Under the pieces are notes generated by a model that saw nothing but the letters and a program-made list of their open reading frames with translations, was not told the DNA's origin and ran no database searches. Below are positions 60,717-64,000 of a DNA stretch of 64,000 bases, piece after piece. How positions within the stretch are numbered: the stretch's first letter is position 1; each line of letters opens with the position of its first letter. The stretch comes from an uncultured Lachnospiraceae bacterium (GTDB lineage: Bacteria > Bacillota > Clostridia > Lachnospirales > Lachnospiraceae), in the NCBI GenBank assembly GCA_902770965.1, contig CACXUY010000006.1, forward strand, positions 1-64,000, read 5' to 3'. Both the position numbers and the translations under genes were made by a program.

Positions 60717-62044
60717 TCCTCTCTTGCCGCCTCATAGCCGGGTTTGCCAAGAAGAGCGAACATGTTCTTCTTATAGCTCTCGACTCCGGGCTGGTTGAAG
60801 GGATTGACTCCGAGCAGATAGCCGCTGATGCCGCAGGCGAACTCGAAGAAATAGAACAGTGCTCCGAGAGAGACGGCATCCTGGGCGGGCATATGAACCA
60901 TGAGGTTCGGCACGTCGCCGTCGGTGTGAGCGAGAACAGTTCCGTTCATAGCGCTCTTGTTGACAAAATCCATGTCCTTGCCGGCCAGATAATTAAGTCC
61001 GTCAAGATCACTGTCCTCGGCCTGAAGCTCCAGCTGCCTGCGCGGCTTGTCCACGACGACCACGGTCTCGAACATCACGCGTTCGCCGTCCTGCAGGAAC
61101 TGTCCCATGGAATGCAGGTCTGTAGTCAGGTCTACTGCCGCAGGGAAGATGCCCTTGCGGTCCTTGCCTTCGGATTCACCGTAAAGCTGCTTCCACCACT
61201 CGCCCACGGAGTGGAACACGGGCTCATAGTTGGCCAGAACCTCGATCTTCTTACCATCGCGGTACAGCAGGTTCCGGGCGGCGGCATAACGCATAGCCGC
61301 GTTCTCCTCAAACGGCGCATCGATAAGAGCCGCGCGTTCCTCTGCGGCGCCCTTCATAAGAGCGCAGATATCCACTCCGCTCGCGGCTATAGGCAGCAGG
61401 CCGACAGCGGTGAGGACGGAGAAACGGCCGCCAATGTCATCCGGCACCACGAAGGTCTCGTAACCTTCCGCGTCGGCAAGCGTCTTTAAAGCACCTCGCG
61501 CCTTATCGGCGGTGGCATAAATCCTCTTCGCCGCTTCTTCCTTGCCATACTTCTTCTCTATCGCGGCACGCAGCACGCGAAACGCGATCGCCGGTTCGGT
61601 CGTAGTGCCGGATTTGCTGATGACATTCAGCGAGAAATCCTTGCCCTCAAGAACCTCCATCAGCTCCGCAAGATAGCTGCCGCTGAGATTGTTTCCGGCA
61701 TAATAGATCTCGGGAGACTTGCGCTGATCCTTTGCGAGGCTGTTGAAAAAAGAATGGTTAAGGAATTCATTCGCGGCACGGGCGCCCAGATATGATCCGC
61801 CTATGCCGATGACGACCAACGCGTCCGAATCCGACCTGATCTTCTCGGCCGCTTTCTGTATGCGCTCGAATTCCTCTTTGTCATAAGCCACCGGAAGGTC
61901 TATCCATCCAAGGAAATCGTTGCCCGCGCCTGAACGGCTTAGCAACGTTTTCTTCGCCGCTTCTGTCTCCGCCTTCATGCCCGCAAGCTGCTCCTCTGTG
62001 AAAAATCCAGCTGCTTTTCCGATGTCAAGTCTTATCCTGCTCAT
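60698..62044 (-). CDS. pgi: Glucose-6-phosphate isomerase
   Basis: Interconverts glucose 6-phosphate and fructose 6-phosphate. The 448 residues show [62 protein letters not shown] and the C-terminal [14 protein letters not shown] with the catalytic Lys region. Length fits the short bacterial PGI form. The ATG at 62044 follows GGAGGAGAAGCAA. Confidence 0.97.
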   Translation of the reverse strand: MSRIRLDIGKAAGFFTEEQLAGMKAETEAAKKTLLSRSGAGNDFLGWIDLPVAYDKEEFERIQKAAEKIRSDSDALVVIGIGGSYLGARAANEFLNHSFFNSLAKDQRKSPEIYYAGNNLSGSYLAELMEVLEGKDFSLNVISKSGTTTEPAIAFRVLRAAIEKKYGKEEAAKRIYATADKARGALKTLADAEGYETFVVPDDIGGRFSVLTAVGLLPIAASGVDICALMKGAAEERAALIDAPFEENAAMRYAAARNLLYRDGKKIEVLANYEPVFHSVGEWWKQLYGESEGKDRKGIFPAAVDLTTDLHSMGQFLQDGERVMFETVVVVDKPRRQLELQAEDSDLDGLNYLAGKDMDFVNKSAMNGTVLAHTDGDVPNLMVHMPAQDAVSLGALFYFFEFACGISGYLLGVNPFNQPGVESYKKNMFALLGKPGYEAAREELLKRL

Positions 62045-62112
62045 TTGCTTCTCCTCCTTAGTGTCCATATCTCATGATTATGTATGGCTGCGTTGTCTAT
62101 GGTATGTCCTTA

Positions 62113-63516
62113 TCAAATGGCGTAGGCAAAAACCTCTTCGACTCTGCCGGACCAGATGCTCACAGCGATAATTCTGTTCCAGGATATCAGATAATATTCA
62201 TAAAACTCGTCGTTGTCAGTCGGCGCGCCGTACCTGTTCCTGAGGAGGCTCCTCGTGGCAGAGAGGTCGTCTCCGTAGCCTATGCCATCTATGGTATAAT
62301 TACAGGCGGAACGTATGCCGATCAACGTTATCGTGCCTCCGGAATCACGTGACACATCGACTCTTCCGTCGGTGTACTCCATCTCCCCGTCGTCAAATTC
62401 ATAGCGCTCGGTCATCCATCCGAAGTTCGAGCGGAACGTGCCGAAATTCACTCCGATATACTTCAGAAGCTCTTTTTCGATATTCGAGCCAAACGCGCTG
62501 ATGCCGTACTTGCCGCAAAGCTTCTCGAACTCCTGCGAACCTGAGATACCGCTGAGTACTCCGAGCATCCCGTCCCTGTGCAGCTTGTTCACCCAGGTCT
62601 TCAGGCCGCCCTGGTCAGGATCACGGTCGAGTATGGTGCGGTAACATAAAGTGACGAATTCCTCATCAGTCAGATCCTTTTTCAGCAGCTCATCACTTCC
62701 GAAGAAGCCCATGATGACTGCATATCCGTTCTTTTTCCCGGTCTTGAGATCATAAGTCCATGCTTCAAGCCCCGGCTGGTCAGGCTCTCGTTCAAGGCAA
62801 TAACGATAGAACCTTGTGACGAACTCCTTCACTATGTCGTTCCAGGTTCTGGTCGGTTTGAAGCTTCCCTGCTCCACACCCATGTCCTCGCAGATCAGCC
62901 GCATTTCATTTGAATTCACAAAACCCTCCAGCACCTTGTCCCTGACATAGCCCTGCAGCAGGATATTCACCCATGAGGCAAGGCCCTTCTGATCCGGCTC
63001 CCTGCCCAGAATGACGCGATAAAAACAGGTGACGTACTCCTCATCACTCAGGCCAAGATTCTGAAACTCTTTGCTGTGGACAAATGATTTCACCACGGAT
63101 GCCCCGGTTCCTCCGTTCACCGTCAGCACATCGCACCAGGCCTTCAGCCCCTTAGGGTCAGGTTCGCGCCCAAGGAAATTCCGGTAAAGCCTCGTGACAA
63201 AGGTTTCCACCTTTACCGGGTCGGCAGCCACCAGATTCGCCTGTTCGCTTTCATCAGTGATCTCGCCGTAACAACTGGACTGCTCCGCATTGACAGCGTC
63301 AGGATCGTCGGAAAGCTCTGTTTTTTTGGCATCCGCGACATAAGCCGTAGCCTCTGCATCAGCCGCGCGTGCCGCTGACTTTGCTCCTGCAGCCGCATGG
63401 GCGGCGGCAGCGGCCGAAAGCGTTTCATTCGGTGCAGCAATTACCGGGGTTATCGTAATAAACATTGCGGCGGCGATGGCTGCGCAAAGCCACCTTCTCT
63501 TCGTCTTCATCTTCAT
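62113..63516 (-). CDS. Secreted DUF4214 repeat protein
   Basis: A 467-residue exported protein with a signal peptide (about 1-27, RRWLCAAIAAAMFITITPVIA), then an Ala-rich stretch (about 32-65). Four DUF4214-type units span roughly 100-330: YRNFLGREPDPKGLKAWC, YRVILGREPDQKGLASWV, YRYCLEREPDQPGLEAWT and YRTILDRDPDQGGLKTWV. A C-terminal ~110-residue domain of unknown type follows. The first two units end in HSKEF and NSNEM motifs typical of the family. No sorting signal is seen. It may be a surface-layer-associated adhesin or scaffold, related in its repeats to the hydrolase at 23059. The ATG follows GGAGGAGAAATGT. Confidence 0.82.
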   Translation of the reverse strand: MKMKTKRRWLCAAIAAAMFITITPVIAAPNETLSAAAAAHAAAGAKSAARAADAEATAYVADAKKTELSDDPDAVNAEQSSCYGEITDESEQANLVAADPVKVETFVTRLYRNFLGREPDPKGLKAWCDVLTVNGGTGASVVKSFVHSKEFQNLGLSDEEYVTCFYRVILGREPDQKGLASWVNILLQGYVRDKVLEGFVNSNEMRLICEDMGVEQGSFKPTRTWNDIVKEFVTRFYRYCLEREPDQPGLEAWTYDLKTGKKNGYAVIMGFFGSDELLKKDLTDEEFVTLCYRTILDRDPDQGGLKTWVNKLHRDGMLGVLSGISGSQEFEKLCGKYGISAFGSNIEKELLKYIGVNFGTFRSNFGWMTERYEFDDGEMEYTDGRVDVSRDSGGTITLIGIRSACNYTIDGIGYGDDLSATRSLLRNRYGAPTDNDEFYEYYLISWNRIIAVSIWSGRVEEVFAYAI

Positions 63517-63612
63517 ACATTTCTCCTCCGTTTTTCGATGAAAAGACTATGGCTTATGGTATCATTATGTAGTTATGATGTTATATATTTTATAACTATT
63601 TATTCCTTATTC

Positions 63613-64000
63613 TTATGCGTCAGCATCCGCCAAGGACTGCATGCTTACCCTGACCTGAGGCTTTCCCATATATTCCACGACGGCTATGCTGAGCGCTCCG
63701 GCTTCCTCGGCAGTCCTGCCCCCGAAATCGAAGCCTTGCTCCCTTAAATACCCATCGCCGTAAACGAGCATCCTCTCACACAGCTCAGCCAGAGTTCTTT
63801 TGCTCAGTTCATCATCGACCAGCGTCACACCTGATGTTCCTAACGCAAGCTCGACCCTTAGCGCCGCGCAGGCTCCGATCCCATCGCCTGTGCCGTCCTT
63901 ATCGCCTCCATATAAAGCAATGAATTCGGGGAGTATCTCGTCCGCATAAAGCTCCCATGCCTGCTCCGCCTCGGTCTTTATAGATCGGTCCAGAATCTTA
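63613..64000 (-). CDS. C-terminal part of an unidentified protein (runs off the right edge)
   Basis: The frame is open from the right edge to the stop at 63613, giving the last 128 residues (KILDRSIKTEAEQAWELYAD at the visible start, LVDDELSKRTLAELCERM in the middle). The protein appears soluble and mostly helical; an N-terminal part must lie beyond the window. No family recognised. It is upstream of the DUF4214 gene on the same strand. Confidence 0.6.
   Translation of the reverse strand, partial: KILDRSIKTEAEQAWELYADEILPEFIALYGGDKDGTGDGIGACAALRVELALGTSGVTLVDDELSKRTLAELCERMLVYGDGYLREQGFDFGGRTAEEAGALSIAVVEYMGKPQVRVSMQSLADADA

Overview
The window looks like a chromosomal stretch from an anaerobic Firmicute of the Lachnospiraceae type, at moderate GC (roughly 50-55 % by eye). 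The basis is: strong AGGAGG ribosome sites, TTGACA/TATAAT promoters, Lachnospiraceae-typical families (DUF6382-FHA, DUF5702, DUF4317, DUF6311, DUF6273, DUF4214, Flp1), a permuted GH3 beta-glucosidase, and a selenium-dependent purine-hydroxylase cluster. Most genes lie on the minus strand, so the region reads mostly right to left.

Layout. 1-125: the 5' end of a group II intron running off the left edge, then an AraC-family regulator (513-1415, +). 1526-13222 (-): a complete Gram-positive Tad/Flp pilus operon with its own TTGACA promoter, in the order prepilin peptidase, TadZ, TadA ATPase, TadB, TadC, Flp1 pilin, DUF5702 protein, TadE-like pseudopilin with Cys modules, second prepilin peptidase, TadE, and DUF6382-FHA protein. 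14001-22821 (-): 4-alpha-glucanotransferase, a DUF6273 remnant, an aconitase-family hydratase, an iron alcohol dehydrogenase and a DUF6311 membrane protein. 23059-26280 (-): a large secreted alpha/beta-hydrolase with DUF4214 repeats. 26617-28364: a DUF4317 protein and tRNA-Ala, tRNA-Val and tRNA-Arg. 28692-33838 (-): GH3 beta-glucosidase and a GH13 neopullulanase-type enzyme. 33842-39302 (-): the conserved Firmicutes block hupA-rqcP-divIC-tilS-hpt-ftsH, without the sporulation genes yabP, yabQ and spoIIE that usually sit inside it. 39698-42419 (-): a zinc/manganese ABC importer. 42478-46713: SAH/MTA deaminase (-), a dicarboxylate/amino-acid symporter (+) and SAH hydrolase (-). 47106-51726 (-): a membrane HD-GYP phosphodiesterase, an Eis-like acetyltransferase and two small proteins. 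51742-59591 (-): the selenium-associated cluster ssnA-ygfK-xdh. 60056-64000: a small + strand protein, a broken isomerase remnant, pgi, a second DUF4214 protein and a truncated unknown gene.

Functional themes are surface attachment (Tad pilus, DUF4214 proteins), alpha- and beta-glucan use (MalQ, GH13, GH3, Pgi), purine and SAH salvage (Hpt, SAH deaminase, SahH, Se-dependent XDH) and core division/translation genes.

Two things stand out beyond the genes. (1) A family of structured intergenic repeats: three full 120-121 bp copies of a two-hairpin element (A) with compensatory base changes in the stems, two about 135 bp copies of a three-hairpin element (B), and several short relatives. All share a hairpin followed by a tail close to GCATGYRGGTTTRC, and nearly all point toward the start of a gene. 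(2) Exceptional minisatellite expansion: intergenic arrays with 13, 14, 17, 26 and about 50 bp periods, and in-frame arrays with 15, 21, 30, 36, 45 and 72 bp periods that lengthen otherwise ordinary enzymes. No CRISPR array, prophage or classical defence system was seen.
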